Below are positions 1 through 8,892 of a stretch of 35,072 nt of DNA, piece by piece; positions within the stretch are counted from its first letter, which is position 1; each line of letters begins with the position of its first letter. Below the pieces are notes generated by a model. That model was not told where the DNA came from. It worked only from the letters and a program-made list of their open reading frames with translations, and made no database searches. Made by a program: the position numbers and the translations under genes. The DNA lies in NCBI GenBank assembly GCA_964395045.1, contig CAYNBE010000009.1, positions 1 to 35,072 of the forward strand, read 5' to 3'. The DNA comes from UBA1413 sp964395045. Its GTDB lineage: Bacteria > Bacteroidota > Bacteroidia > Bacteroidales > Prolixibacteraceae.

Positions 1-65
1 ATGTTTTGTATGGTGAAATAAACATTCTTCCGTAATTTTAAAATTTGCTTTGAGCATGGCAAAAT

Positions 66-858
66 ATGAACAGATCCGCGGGAACATTTGTCAAAACACT
101 CCTCCCCCTGATTCTGGTGTCATCCATCCTTCTGTTGATTGACAGGGGATCACAGAAAAAGAAGCATATCAGGGAGCTCGCACTGGTCATGTACAATGAT
201 TCACCCCTTTCGGAACTCTCCCGCAAAGGAATTGAAGAAGGGCTGACCGATCTGGGTTGGAAAGAGTTTTGATGACCACCTTCACAATGTGACAGGTATC
301 TCCACATTAGGAGATTATCGGGGAATGGCTGAACTGATCAGAAGTGTGCTCCCAGGAGCCAGAAGGGTGGCGACACTTTTTTCCCCCAGTGAAGCCAACT
401 CGGTGAACAATCTTTCGGAGTTCAGAAAATATACAGCAATGGCTGGTATTGACCTGCTTGCAATACCTGTAAATGCCACAACCGAAGTTACCGATGCAAC
501 ACTTTCAATGGTTTCCGCCAAGCCTGATCTTGTGTGCCAGATTATTGACAACCTGACTGCTTCATCCTTTTCGAATATTGTGAGGGTTTGTGATGAAAAG
601 AAAATCCCGGTATTCGGTTTTGTGGGTGAACAGGCTGAGAAGGGGGCAGTTCTTGTTCTTTCGAGGGATTACGTTCGGGCAGGTAAGGATGCGGTGCGAA
701 TGGCCGAAAGTATCTTAAACGGTGAACCTCCGGCAGATATCCCTTTTAAAGTTGTCAGCAGGACCGACATCATCATGAACAGGGGTGCCGCAACCCGTTA
801 TCAGATCAAAATGCCCGAATCACTTGCAACCGGAAAGAAAATAAAAGTGATAAACTGA
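66..858 (+). pseudogene. Degraded ABC transporter substrate-binding protein (ABC_sub_bind/TrpX-like)
   Basis: Two pieces in different frames match one family. 66-272 gives an N-terminal membrane/signal segment (residues ~8-26) followed by LALVMYNDSPLSELSRKG and GLTDLGW, the usual first strand and helix of PF04392-type periplasmic binding proteins. It stops at a TGA at 270-272. The second piece is readable in another frame from about 262 and contains FDDHLHNVTGIS, then PGARRVATLFSPSEANS and the C-terminal lobe to 858. Family members are about 320 aa; the two pieces sum to about 260 aa, and the stretch between the first helix and the NVTGIS segment is missing. I infer an internal deletion that also shifted the frame, so no intact protein is made. 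A GTG at 289 could start a C-terminal fragment, but that would lack a signal peptide and half a lobe. No permease or ATPase gene is adjacent. Confidence 0.75.
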
Positions 859-941
859 CAGGGAACATTCGAATTTTTCAGGTACCGGGAATTCTTTCAG
901 CACTTATTTTTATCTTTATCGAAATCGAAAATCACCATTCC

Positions 942-2954
942 ATGAAAAATCCGGTATTGGTTCGGAACGATCGCTGGCTGGAGCCTTTTGCACATGTGAT
1001 CATCCGGAGGCAAAACCTTGCTGCTGAAAAGAAAAACCGACTGACCAGGGGGCAGTCCCTGTCGGATTTTGCTGCCGGGTATCTCTATTTTGGCCTACAC
1101 AGGGTGGCCGACGGATGGGTCATCCGTGAATGGGCACCCAACCTGACATCCATGTACCTGACCGGAACCTTCAACAACTGGAAAAAGGAAGAGAATTTTT
1201 CATTTGTACCTTTGCCACATGGAATCTGGGAGTTGTTTCTTCCTGAAGATAAATTGCACCATGGTGATTTATATGCACTCGAAGTGGAATGGCCCGGGGG
1301 ATTTGGAAAACGGATTCCGGCGTGGGCCATCCGGACGGTTCAGGATGAAAGAACCCATATTTTCAATGCACAGGTTTGGGCTCCCGAAAATCCCTATCAG
1401 TGGAAGTTTGATGCCATCAAAGGCAGCGAAGAACCATTGCTGATTTATGAAGCACATCCGGGAATGGCAGGGGAGGAGGAACGTGTCCACACATACAATG
1501 AATTCCGGATTAATATCTTGCCCCGGATTCGGGACAACGGGTATAATACGGTACAGTTAATGGCCATCCCGGAGCACCCCTATTACGGAAGTTTTGGTTA
1601 CCATGTATCGGGCTTTTTCGCCCCTTCTTCCCGGTTTGGTACCCCAGATGAATTGAAACAGCTTGTGGATGAAGCACATGGAATGGGGCTCCGGGTCATC
1701 ATGGACCTCGTTCACTCCCACGCTGTCAGGAATGAAGTAGAAGGCCTTGGCCGGTATGATGGCACGCGTTACCAGTTTTTCCACACCGGACCAAGAGGTG
1801 AACATCCAGCCTGGGACTCTTACTGCTTTCACTATGGCAAAAATGAGGTGCTTCATTTCCTGTTGTCAAATATCAAATATTGGCTTGAAGTTTTCAGATT
1901 CGACGGATTTCGTTTCGATGGAGTAACAAGCATGCTTTACCTGGATCACGGACTGGGCAAGGCATTCACCAAATACAGCGACTATTACGATGATAACTGC
2001 GACGAGGAGGCGGTAATTTATTTCATTCTGGCAAACCAGTTGATCAAGGAGGTCAATCCTTCGGCAGTATCTATCGCAGAAGATATGAGCGGCATGCCGG
2101 GGCTTGCAGCTCCAATTGCCGACGGCGGAATCGGGTTTGATTACCGCATGTCTATGGGTGTTCCTGATTACTGGATAAAACTGATCAAGGAAAAATCAGA
2201 TGACCAGTGGCACATGGGAGATATTTTCTATCAACTCACTTCCAAAAGAATGGATGAGAAGGTGGTCAGTTATGCCGAGTCGCACGATCAGGCTTTGGTT
2301 GGGGATAAAACTATTATATTCAGGCTGATCGACAAGGAGATGTATTTCAGCATGAGGAAAGACCAGCCTAATCTGGCAGTTGACCGGGGAATTGCCCTGC
2401 ACAAGATGATAAGGCTGGTCACTCTGGCATGCGCAGGGGGAGCCTACCTGAATTTCATGGGGAATGAATTCGGACATCCGGAGTGGATCGATTTTCCGAG
2501 GGAGGGAAATAACTGGTCGTACCGCCATGCACGCAGGCTCTGGAGCATTGCCGATGATCCGGAATTAAAATATCACTGGTTGCTTGATTTTGACCGGGAT
2601 ATGATTTCTCTTTTCAGGGAACACCGGATTCTATCAATCCCCCAGGTAGACCTGGTCTGTGAAAAAAACGACGACCAGGTACTGGCCTTTCATAGAGGGA
2701 TGTTCCTATTTGTGTTCAACTTCAATCCTGTCCATTCTTTTACCGGTTACGGGATTCCCCTGGGGGCTGGCAAATACCGTCCCATCCTCAGTAGTGACAA
2801 CAGCCGTTACGGAGGCCAGGACAGGATCGATGAAGCGATGACCTATTACACCCTTCCTTCGGCCGGTACTGGCAGCCAGCATTTTTTGATGCTTTACCTC
2901 CCTGCCAGGACAGGAGTCGTTTTCCGGAGAGAAGAATTTAAAAAAGTGAAGTGA
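942..2954 (+). CDS. glgB: 1,4-alpha-glucan branching enzyme (GH13, eukaryote-like GH13_8 type)
   Basis: Transfers alpha-1,4 chains to alpha-1,6 positions in cytoplasmic glycogen. At 670 aa it is shorter than E. coli GlgB (about 730 aa) and close to the eukaryotic branching enzymes. An N-terminal CBM48-like module (roughly residues 50-140, with REWAPNLTSMYLTGTFNNW) precedes the GH13 barrel. The four GH13 regions are visible: DLVHSHA (region I), FRFDGVTSMLY with nucleophile D326, AEDMSGMPG with acid/base E380, and ESHDQA with D449. The GFRFDGVTSMLY form and YEAHPGM are typical of the GH13_8 subgroup. It is the first gene of the glycogen island, and its TGA is separated by one base from the next ATG, so the GSCFA gene is probably translationally coupled. 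The ATG at 942 is the first in frame before the conserved domain. Function is secure; the subgroup assignment is from motif recall. Confidence 0.95.
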   Translation: MKNPVLVRNDRWLEPFAHVIIRRQNLAAEKKNRLTRGQSLSDFAAGYLYFGLHRVADGWVIREWAPNLTSMYLTGTFNNWKKEENFSFVPLPHGIWELFLPEDKLHHGDLYALEVEWPGGFGKRIPAWAIRTVQDERTHIFNAQVWAPENPYQWKFDAIKGSEEPLLIYEAHPGMAGEEERVHTYNEFRINILPRIRDNGYNTVQLMAIPEHPYYGSFGYHVSGFFAPSSRFGTPDELKQLVDEAHGMGLRVIMDLVHSHAVRNEVEGLGRYDGTRYQFFHTGPRGEHPAWDSYCFHYGKNEVLHFLLSNIKYWLEVFRFDGFRFDGVTSMLYLDHGLGKAFTKYSDYYDDNCDEEAVIYFILANQLIKEVNPSAVSIAEDMSGMPGLAAPIADGGIGFDYRMSMGVPDYWIKLIKEKSDDQWHMGDIFYQLTSKRMDEKVVSYAESHDQALVGDKTIIFRLIDKEMYFSMRKDQPNLAVDRGIALHKMIRLVTLACAGGAYLNFMGNEFGHPEWIDFPREGNNWSYRHARRLWSIADDPELKYHWLLDFDRDMISLFREHRILSIPQVDLVCEKNDDQVLAFHRGMFLFVFNFNPVHSFTGYGIPLGAGKYRPILSSDNSRYGGQDRIDEAMTYYTLPSAGTGSQHFLMLYLPARTGVVFRREEFKKVK

Positions 2955-2955
2955 T

Positions 2956-3951
2956 ATGGATCCATTCAGAATACCGGTTGAACCCACAGTCACTCCTTGG
3001 AAAACCGGTTACGGGGAAAGGCATGTGTTTATCGGATCATGTTTCACCGAAAACATCGGGAACAGGATGGCGGAACTGAAATTTAGCACCGACATCAACC
3101 CATTTGGGATTCTTTACAATCCGGAATCCATTTCCCAATGTATCCGACGCCTGGTATCTCCAGTCGCCTTCACGGAAGAAGAGCTATTCTTCCATGACGG
3201 TTTATGGCACAGTTTTATGCATCACGGGCAGTTTTCATCCGTTACACCAGCAGTAGCTCTCCGGCATATCAATGACAGGCTATTCTTCAGCTCAGAGTAT
3301 CTGAAACAGGCCGGTTTCCTTTTTCTGACATTCGGAACCGCCTGGGTGTTCGAATATAAACCTTCAGGGGCCATTGTATCGAATTGTCATAAGCTGCCTT
3401 CGGTGAATTTTGCCAGATACAGGCTATCGCCGGCTGAAATTGCTGACACCATCAGGGAAGCACTGGAAGCTCTCTGGGGAGTAAACGCCAGCATCAAAGT
3501 TATCCTGACAGTAAGCCCGGTGAGGCATCTTCAGGATGGAGCCATAGCAAATCAACTGGGCAAAGCCGCACTGCTTTTAGCAGCAGATGCTTTGTGCCGC
3601 GGGTTCGGAAACGACAGGATTCTGTATATCCCGTCCTATGAACTGGTCATGGATGAGTTGCGCGATTACCGCTTTTATGCTGACGATATGGTGCATATTT
3701 CACCTGTTGCGGTGAACTATATCTGGGAAAAATTCTGTGAAACATTGATTACTGCCGAAAGTAAAAAGTTGATGGAGGAAATTTTGCACGTTCTTCGTGC
3801 GAAAGAACACAGGCCAATCCATGCAGGCACTCCTGAACACAGAGCTTTTCTTATGAATTCATTGAAGAAAGTTCTTTCCTTATCGAAAAAAAATCCCTAC
3901 CTTGATCTTTCAGAAGAGAAGAGGTACTTTGAGAAACAAATCTACGGCTAA
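2956..3951 (+). CDS. GSCFA domain protein (SGNH-like putative hydrolase)
   Basis: 331 aa, no signal peptide, so probably cytoplasmic. The family signature is present as HVFIGSCFTENIG, with S28 in the position of the nucleophile of an SGNH/GDSL fold. Near the C-terminus ADDMVHISPVAVNYIW gives D244 and H247, matching the Asp-x-x-His of block V, so a Ser-Asp-His triad seems intact. A third conserved element is TFGTAWVF at about residues 125-132. The biochemical function of GSCFA proteins is not established to my knowledge; the fold suggests an esterase or acyltransferase. Only one base separates it from the glgB stop, so it is almost certainly co-translated with the branching enzyme. That context hints at a role in modifying or binding the glucan, but this is inference. 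Confidence 0.85.
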   Translation: MDPFRIPVEPTVTPWKTGYGERHVFIGSCFTENIGNRMAELKFSTDINPFGILYNPESISQCIRRLVSPVAFTEEELFFHDGLWHSFMHHGQFSSVTPAVALRHINDRLFFSSEYLKQAGFLFLTFGTAWVFEYKPSGAIVSNCHKLPSVNFARYRLSPAEIADTIREALEALWGVNASIKVILTVSPVRHLQDGAIANQLGKAALLLAADALCRGFGNDRILYIPSYELVMDELRDYRFYADDMVHISPVAVNYIWEKFCETLITAESKKLMEEILHVLRAKEHRPIHAGTPEHRAFLMNSLKKVLSLSKKNPYLDLSEEKRYFEKQIYG

Positions 3952-4128
3952 GATGGCAAGAAGATACCAGAAACAGGGATAGTTGATGCCGGTTATCCCC
4001 GGCTGACTTGTATCCAAGCAAACAGGCGGGCTGATTCCCGGTGAAATGAAAAATCAATGCCAAAGGCAACTTGTTTCAGAGAGAAGAGAATGGAGAACCT
4101 GACGAGAGATAAACCACCAAAGAAAAAT

Positions 4129-6069
4129 ATGAGCATTATCAGTTTTCAATCGGCAAATCTATCTGACCTTGAATTTTCGACGAAAAGGGAGATTCTGAGA
4201 ACGAATCATGCCGGATCATACATATTAACCACCCTTAGCGGTTGCAATACAAGGAAATATGACGGTTTGCTTGTCTGCCCTGTTCCAGTTCTGGGGGGTG
4301 GAAGGCATGTTTTGCTTTCCGCTCTGGATGAGACCATCATCAGGGAAGGATCTGCTTTCGACCTGTCGGTCCGTCGCTATCGGGGAGGAATAATCAACCC
4401 CAGGGGAAGCAGGTATCTTTGCAAATTCGATATGGAAAAAATCCCGAAATTCACTTTCAGAATAGGCGACATTGTATTGGTGAAAGAAAGGTTGCTTGTG
4501 GAAAAGGAGCAGCAACTGCTAATCCGTTATAAGCTGGAAGAATCCCCATTGCCTGTGGTCCTTCGTCTGAAGCCATTTCTCGCTTTCCGGAATATGCACC
4601 AGCTGAGTAAAAGCAACCTTTATCTGCAGAACCATTACAGGGAGGAGCCAAACGGGATCAGCCTGAGGTTGTATGACGGTTATCCGGAACTTTACATGCA
4701 GGTAAGCAGCTATGCTGAGTTTGTGGCAGCTCCCGACTGGTATTATAACATCGAATATGTCAAGGAAATGAACAGGGGCTATGAAGCCCATGAGGACCTG
4801 TACACCCCCGGTCAATTTGAGTTGACAATGAAACAGGGTGATTCGGTGGTTTTTTCGGCTTCCACTTCACGGGCGAAACCATCGGCTTTCAAGCAGCGTT
4901 TCAGGTTGGAAGTCAGCAGGCGGATCAGCCGTGATACCTTCACAGGCTGCCTCCGGAATGCTGCAAATCAGTTTATCCAGTACAAAGAAGACACGGCAGT
5001 GGATATCATTGCAGGTTTTCCCTGGTATAACAGCATCAGCAGGCAAACCTTCGTCGCACTTCCGGGTTTGAGGTATGCGCAAAGTGAAAGGAGACTGGGA
5101 CTGGAAGTGCTTACATCCTATCTTCCGTATCTGAAAAATGGGCTTTTCCCGGGATCGATTGCCGACAATCCTCCTGTTTACAATTCGGCGGATGCTTCGC
5201 TCTGGTTTATCTGGACGGTTCAGCAATTGAAGCGGCAGCATTCCAGGTTCAGGGAATGTGGTCCTGCTATCCACAAAGCGATCAGGGAGATTCTGGAAAA
5301 CTACAGGAAAGGAACCCCCATTGTCAATATGCTGGAGAATGGACTTCTGTTTGCAGCTGAGCCCGGACTGGCACTTACCTGGATGGATTCGACCTGCTAT
5401 GGAAAGCCATCAGTCCCGCGGTACGGAAAGCCTGTTGAGCTGAATGCCTTATGGTACAATGCCGTGTGTTACGGGCTGGAACTGGCCCGAAGCGAGAGGG
5501 ACCAGCAATTTATGGAGGAATGGCGGGATTTGCCCGCCCTTATTGCAGAATCATTTCTGAAGACATTCTGGTGCGCTGAGAAAGAATACCTTGCTGATGT
5601 GGAAACCGGGCTCTATACCGACTGGTCGGTGAGGCCCAATATGGTGATCGCAGCAGCCATGCCTTATACACCCCTCAGCAGGGAACAGCGCGAAAAAATC
5701 GTAAGCGTAGCCAGGCACAGGCTGCTCACCCCGCGGGGCCTGCGAACGCTTTCTCCTGATGATCCAGCGTACAAGGGATCAGTGGAAGGTTCACCGGATA
5801 TGCGCGAATCGGCAACTCACAACGGAGCTGCTTTTCCCTGGCTTATCCAGTTTTATGCCGAAGCCTGCCTTGGGGTTTATCAACAGGGAGGTGTGGCTGA
5901 GATTAAAAAAATTCTCGAAGGTTTTGAAAGCGAAATGTCTGAAAACTGCCTTGGAACTGTTTCAGAAATGTACAACGGCTCAAAGCCTCACTCCGGAAAG
6001 GGTGCCGTAGCACAGGCCTGGAATGTGGCAGCACTGCTATACACCATTCATCTGGTTGAAACATGGTAA
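4129..6069 (+). CDS. Glycogen debranching enzyme / amylo-alpha-1,6-glucosidase
   Basis: 646 aa from this start, normal for bacterial GDE proteins. It removes alpha-1,6 branches so that phosphorylase can degrade the glucan. The N-terminal GDE_N domain (roughly residues 1-240) carries the hallmark REILRTNHAGSY followed by GCNTRKYDGLLVCPV. The C-terminal GDE_C (alpha/alpha)6 barrel contains ADNPPVYNSADASLWFIW, DWSVRPNMV, and RESATHNGAAFPWL near the end. The open frame extends upstream to an ATG at 4057, with another ATG at 4090 after a purine-rich GAGAGAAGAGA. I chose 4129 because homologues begin a few residues before LEFSTKREILRTN; 4090 has the better ribosome-binding context and may be the true start. 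The stop TAA is one base before the next gene's ATG, indicating coupling to the glycosyltransferase. Confidence 0.92.
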   Translation: MSIISFQSANLSDLEFSTKREILRTNHAGSYILTTLSGCNTRKYDGLLVCPVPVLGGGRHVLLSALDETIIREGSAFDLSVRRYRGGIINPRGSRYLCKFDMEKIPKFTFRIGDIVLVKERLLVEKEQQLLIRYKLEESPLPVVLRLKPFLAFRNMHQLSKSNLYLQNHYREEPNGISLRLYDGYPELYMQVSSYAEFVAAPDWYYNIEYVKEMNRGYEAHEDLYTPGQFELTMKQGDSVVFSASTSRAKPSAFKQRFRLEVSRRISRDTFTGCLRNAANQFIQYKEDTAVDIIAGFPWYNSISRQTFVALPGLRYAQSERRLGLEVLTSYLPYLKNGLFPGSIADNPPVYNSADASLWFIWTVQQLKRQHSRFRECGPAIHKAIREILENYRKGTPIVNMLENGLLFAAEPGLALTWMDSTCYGKPSVPRYGKPVELNALWYNAVCYGLELARSERDQQFMEEWRDLPALIAESFLKTFWCAEKEYLADVETGLYTDWSVRPNMVIAAAMPYTPLSREQREKIVSVARHRLLTPRGLRTLSPDDPAYKGSVEGSPDMRESATHNGAAFPWLIQFYAEACLGVYQQGGVAEIKKILEGFESEMSENCLGTVSEMYNGSKPHSGKGAVAQAWNVAALLYTIHLVETW

Positions 6070-6070
6070 G

Positions 6071-7363
6071 ATGAAGATTCTGATGTTTGGCTGGGAATTT
6101 CCCCCACACATTACCGGAGGGCTCGGAACAGCCTGTTATGGCCTGACCAAAGCATTATCAGCCATAGATGGCTGTGAGGTCATCTTTGTTGTTCCAAAAG
6201 TTTGGGGCGATGAAGAAACAAACAGCTTCAGGCTGGTTGGGGCTAACAGGGTGCCTATCCGGAAAAAAATGGTCGTTTGGGAAGAAAACTCCCAACCTGT
6301 AGAATACCTCGAAGTCGATTCCCTGCTGATCCCCTATTGTGGGAACGAGATGTTTTGGAAATTGAAAAAAGGCAGGTACATAAGGAATACAAAATTCATC
6401 GAAATTTCGGATGACGGCACCATCCCGTTTTCAGGAGGATACAGCCCTGCTATGACAGGTGAAATCAGAAAATATGCAATGGTCGCCGAAATCATTGCCG
6501 AAGAATACAGTTTTGATCTGATCCACGCTCACGACTGGCTTGCGTATCCGGCAGGGATTGCTGCAAAACGAAAATCAGGGAAACCCCTTGTTATCCATGT
6601 TCATGCCACCGAGTTTGACCGGAGCGGCGGCAATGTGAATCCGGAGGTTTATAACATTGAACGGGAGGGAATGGAATTGGCCGACCGGATCATTGCAGTA
6701 AGCAACCTGACCCGGAATACAGTTATCGAAAAATATGGTATCGAACCGGATAAAGTGGTGACTGTGTACAATGCTGTGGAACCGGTAACGGATGATGAAA
6801 AAAAAACGGTCAAAAAGGGAATCACTGACAGGATTGTGACCTTTCTTGGAAGAATCACCTATCAGAAAGGACCGGAATATTTCATCGAAGCTGCAGCGCT
6901 TGTACTGAAAGAAATGGACCATGTGAGGTTCGTAATGGCAGGGAGCGGTGATATGATGGATGCCATGGTGGAACATACAGCACGGCTAAGTATCAGCGAC
7001 CGGTTTCATTTTACCGGTTTTCTTGCCGGAGACGATGTGTACACCATGTTAAAGATCAGTGATGTGGTGGTAATGCCATCTGTTTCGGAACCGTTCGGGA
7101 TCGTGCCCCTCGAAGCCATGCATTCGGGGATACCTGTGATTATTTCCCGGCAATCGGGTGTGGCAGAAATTTTGCGTTATGCCATTAAAATCGATTTCTG
7201 GGATACCCATGCCTTGGCCGATGCAATTTACGGATTGCTGAACTATCCGTCGCTGTCCCACCTGCTCTCTGAGAAGGGATTGGAAGAAACTTCGACTCTG
7301 AAATGGAAAAATGCAGCCGTGAAAGTATTCGGTGTTTACCATACATGCATGGAAATCAGTTAA
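6071..7363 (+). CDS. Glycosyltransferase GT4/GT5-like, probable glycogen synthase
   Basis: 430 aa with the two-domain GT-B layout. The N-terminus MKILMFGWEFPPHITGGLGT contains the GGLG loop that in glycogen/starch synthases contacts the sugar nucleotide. IHAHDWLAYPAGI closes the first domain. FLGRITYQKGPEYFIEAA opens the second, and SEPFGIVPLE supplies the E340/E348 EX7E pair of retaining GT-B enzymes. The frame is open back to 6023, inside the debranching gene, but the motif starts exactly at the ATG at 6071, one base after the preceding stop. Its place between debranching enzyme and a GH57-like protein is a recurrent Bacteroidota arrangement and suggests it extends the alpha-1,4 glucan chain. 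Whether ADP- or UDP-glucose is the donor cannot be read from sequence; no glgC or classical GT5 glgA is in the window. Confidence 0.88.
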   Translation: MKILMFGWEFPPHITGGLGTACYGLTKALSAIDGCEVIFVVPKVWGDEETNSFRLVGANRVPIRKKMVVWEENSQPVEYLEVDSLLIPYCGNEMFWKLKKGRYIRNTKFIEISDDGTIPFSGGYSPAMTGEIRKYAMVAEIIAEEYSFDLIHAHDWLAYPAGIAAKRKSGKPLVIHVHATEFDRSGGNVNPEVYNIEREGMELADRIIAVSNLTRNTVIEKYGIEPDKVVTVYNAVEPVTDDEKKTVKKGITDRIVTFLGRITYQKGPEYFIEAAALVLKEMDHVRFVMAGSGDMMDAMVEHTARLSISDRFHFTGFLAGDDVYTMLKISDVVVMPSVSEPFGIVPLEAMHSGIPVIISRQSGVAEILRYAIKIDFWDTHALADAIYGLLNYPSLSHLLSEKGLEETSTLKWKNAAVKVFGVYHTCMEIS

Positions 7364-7406
7364 TCGAAATAACCGTTAACCGGAATACACTCCATTTCTG
7401 TTCATT

Positions 7407-8702
7407 ATGAAACACATATCCCTCGTTTTCAGGTTTCACAGGCCATTCAGCCTGAGGCGTTACCGTTTCTTTGAGATCGGATCGGAACATTATTATTTTG
7501 ATGACTACGCCAATGAGACAGGTTTCCCGAAGGTGGCCGATCAGTGTTATCATCCACTCTGTACACTCATTCTGAGGCACATCAAAAGAATGAGAGGCAG
7601 TTTTAAAGCCAGTTTTTCCGTTTCAGGCATCGCATTGGAACAAATGGCCCTGTATACACCTGCAATGACGGAAACTTTTAGGGAACTGGCTGCCTCAGGC
7701 TGCGCTGAATTTCTGGGGGGTACCTATTCAAATTCACTGGCTTCGCTTTCTGGTGGTGAAGTTTTCAGGGATCAGGTAGATCTTCAGACCGAAGCTATCG
7801 AAAATCTCACAGGACAACATCCTGAAGTCTTTCTCAACAGTGAGATGATCTATTCCGATCACATCGGATCCATGGTCGCTGATTTGGGATATAAAGCTGC
7901 CATCGTCGGAGGTGCCAGCCAGGTGTTGGGATGGAGAAGCCCGGAATACCTTTACTGCAATGCTGTTCAACCAAAGTTGAAGCTTTTTTTTAGGGATGAA
8001 AGGCTAAGCAGGATCCTTTCAGATGGTTTTACGGGTAATACTGGAATTACCCCGGAGGGCCTTCTGGCTGAAATCTGTTCTATTCCTGTGGAAGATGCCC
8101 AGGTGAATATCTGTATCGCGGCCGAGAATTCCGGAGGATTACCTTTGGGAAACAGGGATGCCTTGGGTTTTCTGGATCATTTCATCTTTCTCGCCACCCA
8201 AACTCCAGAAATATGCTTTTGCACGCCATCGGAAGTGGTCGAGAAGTTGCAGCCTGTATCCCTGATCAGTGTCACAAATCCTGTCTCCTGGGCCGACGAT
8301 GACCACACCATTTCCTTGTGGACTGGCAATGTAATCCAGCAGGAGGCTCTGGCCAAACTTTATGAAATTGCCCCTCATTTTATAGAACACAAAAATCCCG
8401 GTATATTCAGGGACTGGAAAATGCTTCAGTCGTCCGACCATTTCCTGCAAATGACCACAAAACCAGTTCCTGAAAATTTGATATTCAACCTGAATCCGTT
8501 TCGTTCCCCTTTCGAGGCTTTTATAAATTATATGAATATCCTGAGCGATTTAAAAATCAGAATGGGATTGAATGACCAGGGAAAAAGCCAGAGACCTGAG
8601 ATGGAAGAACTGAGAAAAAGGTTGAAAGAGAAAGAATTGCAGATTGAGAGATACCGGAAGGAAATCCATCATCTGAAGCAGGAGAGGAAAAAACAGGCCT
8701 GA
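7407..8702 (+). CDS. GH57-like protein, catalytic acid/base apparently lost
   Basis: 431 aa, cytoplasmic, related to the GH57 alpha-amylases that sit next to the GT4 synthase in Bacteroidota. Recognisable family regions are FRFHRPFSLRRYRFFEIG (region 1, with H11, but R instead of the usual Q in HQP), SFKASFSVSGIALEQ (region 2), VFLNSEMIYSD (region 3, candidate nucleophile E146) and PVSWADDDHTISLWTGN (region 5). Region 4, usually like LFMDYETFGEH with Asp as acid/base, reads ICIAAENSGGL here. Alignment anchored on E240 and G243 places A238 where the Asp should be. The segment just before it (KLKLFFRDERLSRI) is also unlike the usual form. I infer a non-catalytic or re-purposed member, perhaps glucan-binding. 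The last 35 residues are a charged heptad-like helix that could form a coiled coil. The gene is 43 bp behind the glycosyltransferase. Confidence 0.82.
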   Translation: MKHISLVFRFHRPFSLRRYRFFEIGSEHYYFDDYANETGFPKVADQCYHPLCTLILRHIKRMRGSFKASFSVSGIALEQMALYTPAMTETFRELAASGCAEFLGGTYSNSLASLSGGEVFRDQVDLQTEAIENLTGQHPEVFLNSEMIYSDHIGSMVADLGYKAAIVGGASQVLGWRSPEYLYCNAVQPKLKLFFRDERLSRILSDGFTGNTGITPEGLLAEICSIPVEDAQVNICIAAENSGGLPLGNRDALGFLDHFIFLATQTPEICFCTPSEVVEKLQPVSLISVTNPVSWADDDHTISLWTGNVIQQEALAKLYEIAPHFIEHKNPGIFRDWKMLQSSDHFLQMTTKPVPENLIFNLNPFRSPFEAFINYMNILSDLKIRMGLNDQGKSQRPEMEELRKRLKEKELQIERYRKEIHHLKQERKKQA

Positions 8703-8715
8703 CGGTAAGGGAGAA

Positions 8716-8775
8716 AGCCCTGTAAAAGGGTGTGATTTTCTTTTTGCGGATTTTGTCTTCTTTTTTTAAATTATC
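8716..8775 (+). terminator. Weak hairpin plus T-rich tract after the GH57-like gene
   Basis: GCCCT at 8717-8721 can pair with AGGGT at 8727-8731 (one G-U pair) across a 5-nt loop. A T-rich stretch from about 8735 to 8767 follows. The stem is short, but the position suits a terminator: it ends the branching-to-GH57 operon before the phosphorylase promoter. Confidence 0.3.
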
Positions 8776-8804
8776 CGTTTCCTGCTGCTAAATTTCATGC
8801 GTTG

Positions 8805-8835
8805 TTTGATTGTATCCGATAATCCGCTATTTTAG
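8805..8835 (+). promoter_or_regulatory. Bacteroidota-type promoter of the phosphorylase gene
   Basis: TTTG at 8805-8808 is followed after exactly 19 nt by TATTTTAG at 8828-8835. The Bacteroidota consensus is TTTG, about 19 nt, TAnnTTTG; the -7 box differs at one position. It lies about 57 nt before the ATG at 8893, so glgP probably has its own transcript. Confidence 0.45.
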
Positions 8836-8892
8836 CGACACCTTTTGAATGTAAAAAGTACTGTTGTTACAGAGAGAATTAGAGGATTTAGT

